The notes: a model not told the origin generated them from the sequence alone. DNA of 64,000 nucleotides from Mammaliicoccus sp. Dog046 (GCF_034039665.1 NZ_CP120131.1:708206-772205); one strand, 5' to 3'. Positions 46,929-55,392 are shown, numbered from the stretch's first letter. Program-made: numbers and translations.

Positions 46929-47368
46929 AAATTCGAGAAATGACAATTGACGATGTAAACCAAGTCTATGAAATTGAAAAACAAAGTTTTGATCACAGTT
47001 CATGGTCACTGGACGCATTTTATCATGAGTTAGAGAAGAATGAATTTGCACATTACTTTGTAGTTTCAATGAATGATCGAATCATTGCATATTGTGGTTT
47101 ATGGATTGTTATCGATCAAGCACAAATCACAACTATTTCAGTTGATGATGCATATAGAAATAATGGTGTCGGCCAATTGCTATTAGAATATGTAATGAAT
47201 TTTGCGAGTACGACATGTACAACGATGAGTTTAGAAGTAAGAATTGAAAACGAAGCGGCAAGACATGTATATGAAAAAGCAGGGTTCACATATGGTGGTA
47301 TAAGAAAGAATTATTACGGTGACGGAGAGGATGCAAAAGTAATGTGGGTGAGTTTAAATCATGTCTAA
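46901..47368 (+). CDS. rimI: [Ribosomal protein bS18]-alanine N-acetyltransferase
   Basis: A 155-residue GNAT acetyltransferase with acetyl-CoA motif [20 protein letters not shown] (about 85) and the RimI-like C-terminal segment [21 protein letters not shown]. The start is a TTG within the tsaB reading frame, 10 nt after AGAGG. Its place between tsaB and tsaD is conserved in Firmicutes. bS18 is the family substrate; activity here is inferred. Confidence 0.9.
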   Translation: MEKQSKEALEIREMTIDDVNQVYEIEKQSFDHSSWSLDAFYHELEKNEFAHYFVVSMNDRIIAYCGLWIVIDQAQITTISVDDAYRNNGVGQLLLEYVMNFASTTCTTMSLEVRIENEAARHVYEKAGFTYGGIRKNYYGDGEDAKVMWVSLNHV

Positions 47369-48374
47369 ATCTATAATTTTAAGTATTGAAACAAGTTGTG
47401 ATGAGACAGCAGCAAGTGTTATTAAAGATGGAACAGAGATTTTAAGTAATGAAGTCGTTACACAAATGATGACTCATAAAAAATTTGGTGGCGTTGTTCC
47501 AGAAGTAGCAAGTAGACAACATGTTGAAGTGATGACATATGTGATAGATGAAGCTTTAAAAAATGCAAACATGACAATGGATGATATAGATGCCGTTGCT
47601 GTGACTGAAGGACCAGGATTAATTGGTGCTTTATTGGTCGGTGTAGCAAGTGCGAAGGCGTTGGCTTTTAGTTATAATAAACCACTGATTCCTGTTCATC
47701 ATATTGCTGGTCATATTTATGCAAATCATCTTGTTAAACCACTATCATTTCCATTAATGGCACTTATCGTTTCCGGTGGACATACAGAATTGATTTATAT
47801 GAAAAATCATTTAGACTTCGAAATTATTGGTGAAACACGAGATGACGCAGTAGGGGAAGCGTATGATAAAGTTGCAAGAACAATTGGATTATCATATCCT
47901 GGTGGACCAGAAGTTGATCGACTTGCACATATTGGCCAAGACACTTTAAAATTCCCAAGAGTATGGTTAGAAAAAGGAAGTTATGACTTTAGTTTTAGTG
48001 GACTAAAAAGTGCTGTTATCAATACATTGCATAACAAAAAACAGAAAAACGAAGCAATCATTAAAGAAGATGTTGCTACAAGTTTTCAAAATAGTGTCGT
48101 TGAAGTATTGGTAGGTAAGACAATCGCAGCAGTTCAAGAATATGATGTAGATCAACTTATAGTAGCAGGTGGCGTTGCTGCAAATAAAGGATTGCGAGCA
48201 GCTTTAGAATCAGAAACTGAACGTCTTAATATTAATTTAAGTATACCGCCGTTAAATCTTTGCACAGATAATGCAGCAATGATTGGTTCTGTAGCACATT
48301 TCTTATATGAAGAAGGACGCTTTGCTGATATGAAACTAAACGGTAAAAGTTCAATCGATATTGAAAACCTCTAA
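47361..48374 (+). CDS. tsaD: tRNA N6-adenosine threonylcarbamoyltransferase
   Basis: Transfers the threonylcarbamoyl group to A37 of tRNA. The 337-residue Kae1/TsaD protein has the metal-binding [12 protein letters not shown] (about 111), [14 protein letters not shown] at the start, the nucleotide motif [12 protein letters not shown] and the C-terminal [10 protein letters not shown]. It overlaps rimI by 8 nt and ends the tsaE-tsaB-rimI-tsaD unit. Confidence 0.96.
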   Translation: MSKSIILSIETSCDETAASVIKDGTEILSNEVVTQMMTHKKFGGVVPEVASRQHVEVMTYVIDEALKNANMTMDDIDAVAVTEGPGLIGALLVGVASAKALAFSYNKPLIPVHHIAGHIYANHLVKPLSFPLMALIVSGGHTELIYMKNHLDFEIIGETRDDAVGEAYDKVARTIGLSYPGGPEVDRLAHIGQDTLKFPRVWLEKGSYDFSFSGLKSAVINTLHNKKQKNEAIIKEDVATSFQNSVVEVLVGKTIAAVQEYDVDQLIVAGGVAANKGLRAALESETERLNINLSIPPLNLCTDNAAMIGSVAHFLYEEGRFADMKLNGKSSIDIENL

Positions 48375-48440
48375 TAATTTGAAAAAATTAACAAAAGTCA
48401 TTATAATAAACATGATTTAAGAGAAAAAGAGGAGGCGGAA

Positions 48441-48872
48441 ATGGTGGAAGTAATTACGTATTTTAATTTTAAAAATAGTATTGAAGCATTAAAGTTCTAT
48501 GAAGAAAAGTTAGGTGCTACAGATATAATGAGAGTAGCAGGTAATGACGAACTATTTAAGGATGCACCACCTGAATTTCAAATGCCTGAGTCGTTTACGA
48601 TGAATGCGAGCTTTAAAATATTAGGTAAATTATTCTTATGTAGTGATACATGGGAAAATAAAGATATTGATAACGAAGGCGCGCAAGTCTGTTTCCAATT
48701 TGATTATAATAATGAAGAGGATAAAGCAGCTATTGTTGATTTGTTTGAAAAAGCAAAATCAGCTGGTTGTGAAATGCAAATGCCATTATCAGAAGTAGAA
48801 TGGTCACCAATGTTTGGCTCATTTAATGATCCATTTGGTGTGACTTGGATGGCAAACGCAGTATCTGAATAA
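48441..48872 (+). CDS. VOC-family (PhnB/glyoxalase-like) protein
   Basis: A 143-residue protein of the vicinal oxygen chelate superfamily, PhnB-like type: an N-terminal beta-alpha-beta unit with NSIEALKFYEEKLGA and a C-terminal unit ending MFGSFNDPFGVTWMAN. Typical glyoxalase metal ligands are not all evident, so the reaction cannot be assigned. The start follows GAGGCGG. It lies 66 nt after tsaD and ends in a strong terminator. Confidence 0.82.
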   Translation: MVEVITYFNFKNSIEALKFYEEKLGATDIMRVAGNDELFKDAPPEFQMPESFTMNASFKILGKLFLCSDTWENKDIDNEGAQVCFQFDYNNEEDKAAIVDLFEKAKSAGCEMQMPLSEVEWSPMFGSFNDPFGVTWMANAVSE

Positions 48873-48874
48873 AA

Positions 48875-48928
48875 TAAAAAAAGCACGGCACTTTAACTAT
48901 AGAAATAGTTAAAGTGCCGTGCTTTTTT
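48875..48928 (+). terminator. Terminator after the VOC gene
   Basis: Long stem AAAGCACGGCACTTTAACTA / TAGTTAAAGTGCCGTGCTTT with flanking A and T runs. It could work in both directions. Confidence 0.93.
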
Positions 48929-48983
48929 ATGTAGAATGTAGATAAAATTTTGTTAAGGTTGCTTAATTCAATTAAGTAAGCAA

Positions 48984-49127
48984 CTATTTTCTAGAATACT
49001 TGCCAACGCTATTTGTATAGTCTGTGTAATCTTTAATACGTTGGTCATATTCCTCTTTCGTAATAATCTTGAGTTTCAGTAGTTCTTTAGCTTTAGTTGT
49101 ATAACTTTCGATGTTTGAATTATTCAT
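48984..49127 (-). CDS. 47-residue SHOCT-like small protein
   Basis: A minus-strand frame MNNSNIESYTTKAKELLKLK then IITKEEYDQRIKDYTDY..., ending GKYSRK. The segment AKELLKLKIITKEEYDQRI looks like a SHOCT motif (short C-terminal domain). The ribosome site is weak (AAGGGATGATC). The amino-acid pattern is convincing for a real small gene, but expression and function are unknown. Confidence 0.55.
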   Translation of the reverse strand: MNNSNIESYTTKAKELLKLKIITKEEYDQRIKDYTDYTNSVGKYSRK

Positions 49128-49588
49128 AAATGATCATCCCTTCTATTTCTTTACGAGACCAATTACTCTATGAAATTTAACGCTAAGTACTATAGGAACT
49201 AAAAATATTAGTAACAGTATTACGAATCTGATTGTAAAATTTATGAAAATTGGTTATTTAAAGTATATGTCTTATTTTATATTAAATCTACCAATAATTG
49301 AAAAGATTCAAATATTTTAAAAGTAAGAACATAATTCCTTAATAATATTTACATAAAGTAAATAAAGCATGAGCGTTTTGTAAAGTCAATACAGAACATT
49401 TGTACTTGTGCACAAGTTAACCACAAAGTGTGGATAACTTTTGTATATCATTGCTTTAATTTGTGCATAACTTATAGGATAAATACAGAAAATAGTTATT
49501 TTACCTGTGGATAACTAGGATAACTTTGTGGATTGCTGGAAAATCAGTGTTTTTAATGTGAATAAATTTGTGATTAAAATAATAAATA
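49128..49588. other. Non-coding region with a DnaA-box cluster
   Basis: A very AT-rich 460-bp gap without a gene. Between 49417 and 49535 it holds two perfect DnaA boxes TGTGGATAA (49429-49437 and 49506-49514), single-mismatch boxes TTAACCACA (49417-49425) and TGTGCATAA (49462-49470), and a weaker TGTGGATTG (49527-49535). No dnaA, dnaN or oriC features are present, so this is a DnaA-titrating or regulatory site rather than an origin. Confidence 0.7.
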
Positions 49589-49625
49589 AAAATGACTAAG
49601 GTGTAAAAGTCACCTTAGTCATTTT
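49589..49625 (-). terminator. Terminator after the ABC-F gene
   Basis: Stem AAAATGACTAAGGTG / CACCTTAGTCATTTT, read on the minus strand just after the stop codon. Confidence 0.88.
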
Positions 49626-51554
49626 CTATAATTCGTTTAATTGACGTTCTAGTTCTTCCCATTTTTCCATGCTTTCTTCAAGTGCAGTTTCTGAATCAAT
49701 TCTAGATTGATTGATTTCATTACTCTTATCTATATCGTTAAATATTTCTGGCAAGGTAAGTTGATGTTCATAATCAGCAATTTGTTTTTCATACGTTGAT
49801 ATATGTTGTTCAACTTCTTCAAGTTGACGTTCTATTTTTCTTTTTTCTTTTTTGAATTGCTTTTGATTTGTATATAAATTATCTACATTATTTGATGTCG
49901 CATTTTCTGTAGATTGTTGTTCATATTCGCTAAGGGCAAGTCGTTGTTCTAACTTTTCTAAATAATATTGATAATCACCATTGAACGATTCATTACCTTC
50001 AGCTGTGATATGGAATATTTTATTAGCAAGTTCATTGATAAAATAACGATCATGAGACACAAACAGAAGGGTACCTTCATAATTTTTTAATGCTTGTTCA
50101 AGCATTTCTTTAGAATCGATATCTAAATGGTTGGTCGGTTCATCTAGTATGAGGACGTTATTTTTTTCTAACATTAATAATGCGAGTTGTAGTCTTGCTT
50201 TTTCGCCACCTGATAAATCGTTGATTATCTTTTTAACTTCATCTTGAGTGAACAAGAATCTACCTAAAATAGTTCTAATATCTTTTTCAGGCATATGTGA
50301 ATACTGATTCCAAACATAATCGAGGACGGTCAAGTTTGATTTGAACTCGGCTTGTTTTTGGTCGTAGTATCCAATTTGTAGATTTGTACCATATACGACT
50401 TCACCCGATAATGCTGGTAGCTTTTGTGCAATCGTTTGAATCAATGTCGATTTACCAATACCATTTGGACCGATAATGGCAATTCTATCGTGTCGCTTAA
50501 CATCTAAATGGATTGGTGGGGTAATGCTATTTGTGTATCCGATTGATAAATTGTTTACTTTCATAACATCTTCACCAGTTGCACGATTGATTTCAAATGC
50601 AATTTGTGCACTTTTAGCATCTAAACGAGGTTTATCGATTCTTTCCATTCTTTCAAGCACTTTACGTCTACTTTTGGCCATGCCACTTGTTGAGGCACGT
50701 GTAATATTTTTTTCAACGAAAGTTTCTAATTTTTTAATTTCACTTTGTTGTCTTTCATATTCTGCCATTACTTTTTCGTAATGTGCGTCACGTTCTTTTA
50801 AGAATTTACTATAATTGCCGACATATTTTTTAACTGAACCTAATGCGACATCGTAGACTTGATTTACAATTTTATCTAAGAAGTATCTATCATGACTGAT
50901 AATAACGATCGCGCCTTTAAAATGTGTTAAATAGTTTTCAAGCCATTCAGTCGTCTCCATATCTAAATGGTTGGTCGGTTCATCCAGTAGTAGCAAATCA
51001 GGATCACTTAACAACATGCGTGCCATAGATAATCTTGTTTTCTGACCACCGCTAAATGATTGGATCTTTCTATCAAAATCCGCTTCAGTAAAACTTAAAC
51101 CAGTAAGTACAGTTTTTATTTTACTTTCATAATTATATCCATCCATTGATTCGTATTGATTGGATAATGATTCGTATTGCGCTAATTTTTCTTGATAATC
51201 ATGACTATTATAATCTTCTGCATGATCACTCATCCAAGTCGTTAAACCTTGCAGCTTTCTCTCTATATTGATTACTGCTTCAAAAGGCTTTCTCATTTCA
51301 TTCATAACCGTATCGTTGGAATCTAAAGTCATTTGTTGCGTTAAATATCCCATCGATACCTGTTTACCTTTAGATATATTCCCAGTATCGTAATTTTCGA
51401 CACCGGCAATAATTTTCATCAATGTCGTTTTGCCAGCGCCATTTCTTCCGACGATAGCAATTCGTTCGCCAGTTTTGACTTCGAAGTCTACATCAGAAAA
51501 TACAATGTCACCATCGAATGATTTTTCTAATTTATTTATTTGTAAAAGTATCAT
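49626..51554 (-). CDS. ABC-F family ATP-binding protein (YdiF-like)
   Basis: A 642-residue soluble protein with two ABC cassettes and no membrane domain, so it acts on the ribosome rather than in transport. Cassette 1: GRNGAGKTTL (about 36), FSGGQKTRLSMARML, LLLLDEPTNHLD. Cassette 2: GPNGIGKSTLIQ (about 355), LSGGEKARLQLALLML, LILDEPTNHLD. The C-terminus (about 545-642) is a coiled coil. Position next to tsaD and rex matches B. subtilis ydiF. Housekeeping translation factor is more likely than antibiotic resistance, as the interdomain linker is ordinary in length. Confidence 0.9.
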   Translation of the reverse strand: MILLQINKLEKSFDGDIVFSDVDFEVKTGERIAIVGRNGAGKTTLMKIIAGVENYDTGNISKGKQVSMGYLTQQMTLDSNDTVMNEMRKPFEAVINIERKLQGLTTWMSDHAEDYNSHDYQEKLAQYESLSNQYESMDGYNYESKIKTVLTGLSFTEADFDRKIQSFSGGQKTRLSMARMLLSDPDLLLLDEPTNHLDMETTEWLENYLTHFKGAIVIISHDRYFLDKIVNQVYDVALGSVKKYVGNYSKFLKERDAHYEKVMAEYERQQSEIKKLETFVEKNITRASTSGMAKSRRKVLERMERIDKPRLDAKSAQIAFEINRATGEDVMKVNNLSIGYTNSITPPIHLDVKRHDRIAIIGPNGIGKSTLIQTIAQKLPALSGEVVYGTNLQIGYYDQKQAEFKSNLTVLDYVWNQYSHMPEKDIRTILGRFLFTQDEVKKIINDLSGGEKARLQLALLMLEKNNVLILDEPTNHLDIDSKEMLEQALKNYEGTLLFVSHDRYFINELANKIFHITAEGNESFNGDYQYYLEKLEQRLALSEYEQQSTENATSNNVDNLYTNQKQFKKEKRKIERQLEEVEQHISTYEKQIADYEHQLTLPEIFNDIDKSNEINQSRIDSETALEESMEKWEELERQLNEL

Positions 51555-51654
51555 AGTTACACCTCTCTATTAGTTATTATTTTACATGAAAATACCGAAT
51601 AGTTGTATGTAAATCATCTACAATATTTATATAGTTATTTTAAGCGAAGTTTGA

Positions 51655-51660
51655 TATAAT
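51655..51660 (+). promoter_or_regulatory. -10 element of the rex promoter
   Basis: TATAAT at 51655-51660, 11 bp before the Rex-like operator. No good -35 is visible; ATAGTT at an 18-bp spacing is weak. Confidence 0.5.
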
Positions 51661-51671
51661 TAATCCAATAG

Positions 51672-51689
51672 ATGTGAACACAATCACAT
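51672..51689. promoter_or_regulatory. Rex-like operator upstream of rex
   Basis: ATGTGAACACAATCACAT is a near palindrome close to the Rex consensus TTGTGAAWWWWTTCACAA. It lies just downstream of the -10, over the likely transcription start, which would allow autorepression. Confidence 0.6.
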
Positions 51690-51716
51690 TATTTTAGAGT
51701 AGAAAAGGTGAGGATT

Positions 51717-52349
51717 TTGGCAAAGAATGATGTGAAGATCCCTAAAGCAACTTTGAAACGTTTGCCATTGTATTATAGATTTGTGAGTACGTTGCATAAT
51801 TCTGGAGTAGATCGTGTATCTTCAAAAGAATTAAGTGAAGGTCTTAAAATTGATTCAGCTACAATACGACGTGATTTTTCCTATTTCGGTGAATTAGGGA
51901 AAAAGGGCTACGGTTATAACATTAGCTATTTATTGAAGTTCTTCAGAACGACACTTGAGCAAGATGATATGACAAAAGTCGCAATCGTTGGTGTAGGTAA
52001 TTTAGGTACGGCACTCGTGAATTATAACTTTACAGTTAATGATAGAATGCAGATTGTTGCAGCGTTTGATCAATCTGAAGATATCGTTGGGAAAATGGTC
52101 GGGAAATTAAATGTAGATAGTATGGATGACTTCGAGAAGATACTTGAAGATTTAGGTATAGAAGTGGTAATCTTAACAGTACCACAACGTGTTGCACAAA
52201 CCGTTGCAAATCGTATAACTTCTGCAGGAATAACTGGAATATTGAATTTTACACCTCAAAGAATAAATGTACCTGATAAAGTACAGGTTCATCATATAGA
52301 TTTAGGAATTGAATTACAATCTTTAATCTTCTTTATGAAGAATCAATAG
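51717..52349 (+). CDS. rex: Redox-sensing transcriptional repressor Rex
   Basis: Senses the NADH/NAD ratio and represses fermentative and anaerobic genes when NADH is low. The 210-residue protein has a winged helix (about 1-80; [25 protein letters not shown], quoted in part) and a Rossmann domain with [13 protein letters not shown] (about 88). The TTG start at 51717 follows AAAGGTGAGG; an in-frame GTG at 51708 falls inside that ribosome site. tatA follows 11 nt later. Confidence 0.95.
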   Translation: MAKNDVKIPKATLKRLPLYYRFVSTLHNSGVDRVSSKELSEGLKIDSATIRRDFSYFGELGKKGYGYNISYLLKFFRTTLEQDDMTKVAIVGVGNLGTALVNYNFTVNDRMQIVAAFDQSEDIVGKMVGKLNVDSMDDFEKILEDLGIEVVILTVPQRVAQTVANRITSAGITGILNFTPQRINVPDKVQVHHIDLGIELQSLIFFMKNQ

Positions 52350-52360
52350 GAGGGTATCAA

Positions 52361-52585
52361 ATGGAAGCTTTAGTTTTTGTGAATACGCTTGGTATTTCTG
52401 GACCAGTTAGTTTGTTATTTATAGGGGTTGTTGCATTAATTATATTTGGACCAAAGAAATTACCTCAATTTGGTAGAGCGATGGGTTCAACTTTGAAAGA
52501 ATTTAAAGATGCTACAGATGGGATGACAAACTTTGATGAGAAGAATAGTAAACCAGAAGAAAGCAAAGATAAAGAAGTTAAATAG
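52361..52585 (+). CDS. tatA: Sec-independent protein translocase TatA
   Basis: Pore-forming component of the twin-arginine translocase. The 74-residue protein has one membrane helix (about 13-30; SGPVSLLFIGVVALIIFG), the FGPKKLPQFGRAMG hinge and amphipathic helix, and a charged tail. The ribosome site AGGAGG precedes the ATG. It follows rex closely and is separated from tatC by a hairpin that may tune the TatA:TatC ratio. Confidence 0.93.
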   Translation: MEALVFVNTLGISGPVSLLFIGVVALIIFGPKKLPQFGRAMGSTLKEFKDATDGMTNFDEKNSKPEESKDKEVK

Positions 52586-52611
52586 AAATTTATTTAACAG
52601 ATGTTCCCATT

Positions 52612-52640
52612 AATGTGGCGGGTTTCCTGCCACATTTTTT
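52612..52640 (+). terminator. Hairpin between tatA and tatC
   Basis: Stem AATGTGGCGGG / CCTGCCACATT with loop TTT and a T-run. As tatC lacks another obvious promoter, partial read-through is likely, giving more TatA than TatC. Confidence 0.8.
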
Positions 52641-52658
52641 TAGATTGGAGGTAAGAAT

Positions 52659-53441
52659 TTGAATAAGGACAATTTAACTATTGTTGAACATTTGGAAGAA
52701 TTACGTGGACGAATGATGATCGTTGCTTACTTTCTAATAGGTGGGTTGTTAATTGGTTTCTTCCTTGCGAAGCCAACCATATACTATATAACAAACGATG
52801 ACTTTACCCAAACATTAGAATTAAATGCATTTAGAATAACCGATCCACTTACAATATACATAGCAATGATTATTATCATCGCATTTATAATTGTATCTCC
52901 AGTAATTTTATATCAACTTTGGGCTTTCATTTCTCCTGGATTACATCCTAAAGAGCAGAAAGTGACGTTAAGTTATATCCCGTTTAGTTTGATATTATTT
53001 ATTTGCGGCTTGTTGTTTTCATACTTTATTATATTTCCGTATTTAATATCTTTTACAATGAACTTAGCGGATGATATGGGAATTAAACAGACAATAGGGA
53101 TTAAAGAGTATTTTAGTGAATTATTTAAATTTACAATACCATTCGGATTTGTATTCCAATTACCAATCTTGTTATTATTTTTAACAAGGTTAGGCATCGT
53201 GACACCGATGTTTCTAAAGAAAAATAGAAAATACGCATACTTCATATTATTAGTAGTCGCAGCATTAATCGCACCACCAGATTTTATGACGCATATGTTG
53301 TTTACGATTCCGATGATATTATTGTACGAAGTTAGTATTTTAATTTCGAAAATAGGCTATAAGAAATATTTAAAAGCTGAACAGAAATTAATGGAAGAAG
53401 AACTTGGAATGGATGTAGAAGAAACAACAGATCAAAAATAA
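52659..53441 (+). CDS. tatC: Sec-independent protein translocase TatC
   Basis: The signal-recognising component of the Tat system. The 260-residue protein has six membrane segments and conserved TatC motifs: VEHLEELRGRMM at the N-terminus, LYQLWAFISPGLHPKEQK (about 88), and a fifth/sixth helix region with APPDFMTHMLFTIPM. The TTG start follows GGAGG. A Tat substrate is not evident among the neighbours. Confidence 0.94.
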   Translation: MNKDNLTIVEHLEELRGRMMIVAYFLIGGLLIGFFLAKPTIYYITNDDFTQTLELNAFRITDPLTIYIAMIIIIAFIIVSPVILYQLWAFISPGLHPKEQKVTLSYIPFSLILFICGLLFSYFIIFPYLISFTMNLADDMGIKQTIGIKEYFSELFKFTIPFGFVFQLPILLLFLTRLGIVTPMFLKKNRKYAYFILLVVAALIAPPDFMTHMLFTIPMILLYEVSILISKIGYKKYLKAEQKLMEEELGMDVEETTDQK

Positions 53442-53493
53442 GACCCAGCCATGTATGGATACCATATAACGTTGGGTTTTATTTTTTATGTTT

Positions 53494-53800
53494 GCAAGAC
53501 TGGGGGAACGTGCAAATAAGAGCGTCGTTATTAGCAAGACTGGGCAAACGTGCAAATAAGAGCGTCGTTATTAGCAAGACTGGGCAAACGTGCAAATAAG
53601 AGCGTCGTTATTAGCAAGACTGGGCAAACGTGCAAATAAGAGCGTCGTTATTAGTAAGACTGGGTAAACGTGCAAATAAGGGTGTCTATATTAGCAAGAC
53701 TAGGTGAACGTGCAAATAAGAGTGTCTATATTAGCAAGACTAGGTGAACGTGCAAATAAGAGGTGCCATATTAGCAAGACTGGGCTAACGTGCAAATAAG
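53494..53800. repeat. 40-bp tandem repeat array, eight units
   Basis: Units begin at 53494, 53534, 53574, 53614, 53654, 53694, 53734 and 53774, an exact 40-bp period. Consensus core is GCAAGACTGGGCAAACGTGC followed by AAATAAG and a variable 10-bp piece. Units 2-4 are identical, and later ones diverge. Each boundary forms a small stem TTATTAGC / GCAAATAA. A related four-unit patch lies at 61776-61920. It occupies the gap between tatC and the YeeE/YedE gene. Confidence 0.95.
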
Positions 53801-53920
53801 CAACTGCCAATACAATAAATTTCAATTTTCTAATATCTGTAATATAAAAGTAACTTGAAATTACTATTGTCATCATATACCATTATTCCTATCAAGATAA
53901 TAAGGATAGGGGTTGTTTAC

Positions 53921-54988
53921 GTGATTTGGATGATTATAAGTGGACTGATTGTCGGAATTCTACTTGGCTTCGTTATGCAAAGAACACGTTTTTGTTTAAC
54001 TGGCGGATTTAGAGATATGTACGTACAAAAAAATAATAAAATGTTTTATGCACTTTTAATTGCTATTACTGTACAAAGTATAGGTCTATTTACGTTAGTT
54101 GGTTTAGGTGTGATTAAATTAGAAGCATCTACATTTCCACTTATCGGGACAATAATTGGTTCATTTGTATTTGGAATCGGGATTATTTTAGCCGGTGGTT
54201 GTGCTACGGGAACTTGGTACAGAGCTGGTGAAGGATTGATTGGTAGCTGGATTGCACTTGTATTATATGGTGTGACTGCAGCAATTATGAAGTCAGGACC
54301 GTTAAACCCGTTACAAGAAAGTATAAATTCATATACTGTAATGAATGCAAGTATGTCAGAAACATTAAATGTTCCTGTGTGGATATTAATCGGGATTTTA
54401 GTTATCGTGACTGTATATTTTGTAACGAAAACTTTGAAAAAACCTAAAGTGGCAATACCTCAATTAAAACAAAAATATACAGGTATTCGTCATATGTTAT
54501 TTGAAAAGAGATATCATCCATTTGTTGCAGCAATCGCGGTAGGTGTCATTGCATTAATTGCTTGGCCAATGAGTGCTTCAACTGGAAGAATTGCAGGACT
54601 AGGAATAACAACACCTTCAGCAAATATCGTTCAATATTTAGTAACTGGAGATGTGTCTTTACTCAACTGGGGTGTATTCTTAGTATTAGGTATTTTTGTA
54701 GGTTCTTATATTGCAGCTAAAGGATCACGTGAATTCAAATGGCGTATGCCAGATACGAAAACGATCCGAAACAGTGTTATCGGTGGTGCTTGTATGGGTA
54801 TAGGTGCATCATTAGCAGGAGGATGTTCAATTGGTAATGGACTTGTATCAACTGCAATGATGAGTTGGCAAGGTTGGATTGCGTTGCCATCAATGATATT
54901 TGGTGCTTGGTTTATGAGTTACTTTATCTTTATTAGACCAAGAAAAGTAAGACAAGCAAAAACACAAGTCACTACACAAAGTATTTAA
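53921..54988 (+). CDS. YeeE/YedE (TsuA-like) sulfur-compound transporter
   Basis: A 355-residue membrane protein with about nine or ten membrane segments. The family's paired cysteine motifs are visible: RTRFCLTGGFRDM (about 20), GGCATGTWYRAGEG (about 90) and GGCSIGNGLV (about 300). Relatives such as TsuA import thiosulfate. I take the GTG at 53921, after GGGG, giving MIWMIISG; the frame is open 66 nt further upstream without a ribosome site. The TusA-family gene 18 nt downstream supports a sulfur-uptake role. Confidence 0.88.
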   Translation: MIWMIISGLIVGILLGFVMQRTRFCLTGGFRDMYVQKNNKMFYALLIAITVQSIGLFTLVGLGVIKLEASTFPLIGTIIGSFVFGIGIILAGGCATGTWYRAGEGLIGSWIALVLYGVTAAIMKSGPLNPLQESINSYTVMNASMSETLNVPVWILIGILVIVTVYFVTKTLKKPKVAIPQLKQKYTGIRHMLFEKRYHPFVAAIAVGVIALIAWPMSASTGRIAGLGITTPSANIVQYLVTGDVSLLNWGVFLVLGIFVGSYIAAKGSREFKWRMPDTKTIRNSVIGGACMGIGASLAGGCSIGNGLVSTAMMSWQGWIALPSMIFGAWFMSYFIFIRPRKVRQAKTQVTTQSI

Positions 54989-55006
54989 TTAAAGGAGTGT
55001 ATGAAT

Positions 55007-55231
55007 ATGGTACATGAATTAGGAACTGTTGGAATGGTTTGTCCATTTCCATTAATAGAAGCACAAAATAAAATGGACGAATTAGCTATAGGTGATCAAT
55101 TGAAAATTGATTTCGACTGTACACAAGCGACAGAAGCTTTACCAAATTGGGCAGCGGATAATGGTTATCCTGTAACAAATTATGAACAACTTGGTGACGC
55201 TTCATGGACGATTACTGTAGAGAAACAATAA
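55007..55231 (+). CDS. TusA-family sulfurtransferase
   Basis: A 74-residue protein with the sulfur-carrier motif MVCPFPLIEAQNKM near residue 10 (CPxP with the reactive Cys). I prefer the ATG at 55007, because the earlier ATG at 55001 is only 3 nt from GGAG. It pairs with the YeeE/YedE transporter, a common module in which TusA receives sulfur from imported thiosulfate. The canonical TusA role in tRNA thiolation is less likely here. Confidence 0.88.
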   Translation: MVHELGTVGMVCPFPLIEAQNKMDELAIGDQLKIDFDCTQATEALPNWAADNGYPVTNYEQLGDASWTITVEKQ

Positions 55232-55255
55232 TTAAATAGAATATATAAATATATT

Positions 55256-55284
55256 AACCAGCCGTTTTAATGGCTGGTTTTTTA
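55256..55284 (+). terminator. Terminator after the TusA-family gene
   Basis: Stem AACCAGCC / GGCTGGTT with loop GTTTTAAT and a T-run. Confidence 0.88.
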
Positions 55285-55332
55285 TTTACTTAAATAGGTA
55301 ATTATTTTTCGAAAAAATTAATCAAATTTTTA

Positions 55333-55350
55333 TTGTGAAAATATTCACAA
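55333..55350. promoter_or_regulatory. Perfect Rex operator at the FNT transporter promoter
   Basis: TTGTGAAAATATTCACAA matches the Rex consensus TTGTGAAWWWWTTCACAA at every position. Its right half contains the -35 of the transporter promoter. Confidence 0.92.
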
Positions 55351-55372
55351 ATGAAATGATTCATAGTATACT
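55344..55372 (+). promoter_or_regulatory. Promoter of the FNT transporter gene
   Basis: TTCACA at 55344-55349 and TATACT at 55367-55372 with a 17-bp spacer. The Rex operator overlaps the -35, so bound Rex should block RNA polymerase. Confidence 0.75.
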
Positions 55373-55392
55373 AATCCATATCAATTGAAAGT

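Noticed and set aside
49417-49535. Chromosomal origin of replication
   Set aside because: DnaA boxes are present, but dnaA, dnaN and an obvious unwinding element with DnaA-trio are not. The surrounding genes are typical of a region well away from oriC.
53494-53800. CRISPR array
   Set aside because: Period is 40 bp with only about 10 bp between constant cores, some intervals are identical, and no cas genes are present.
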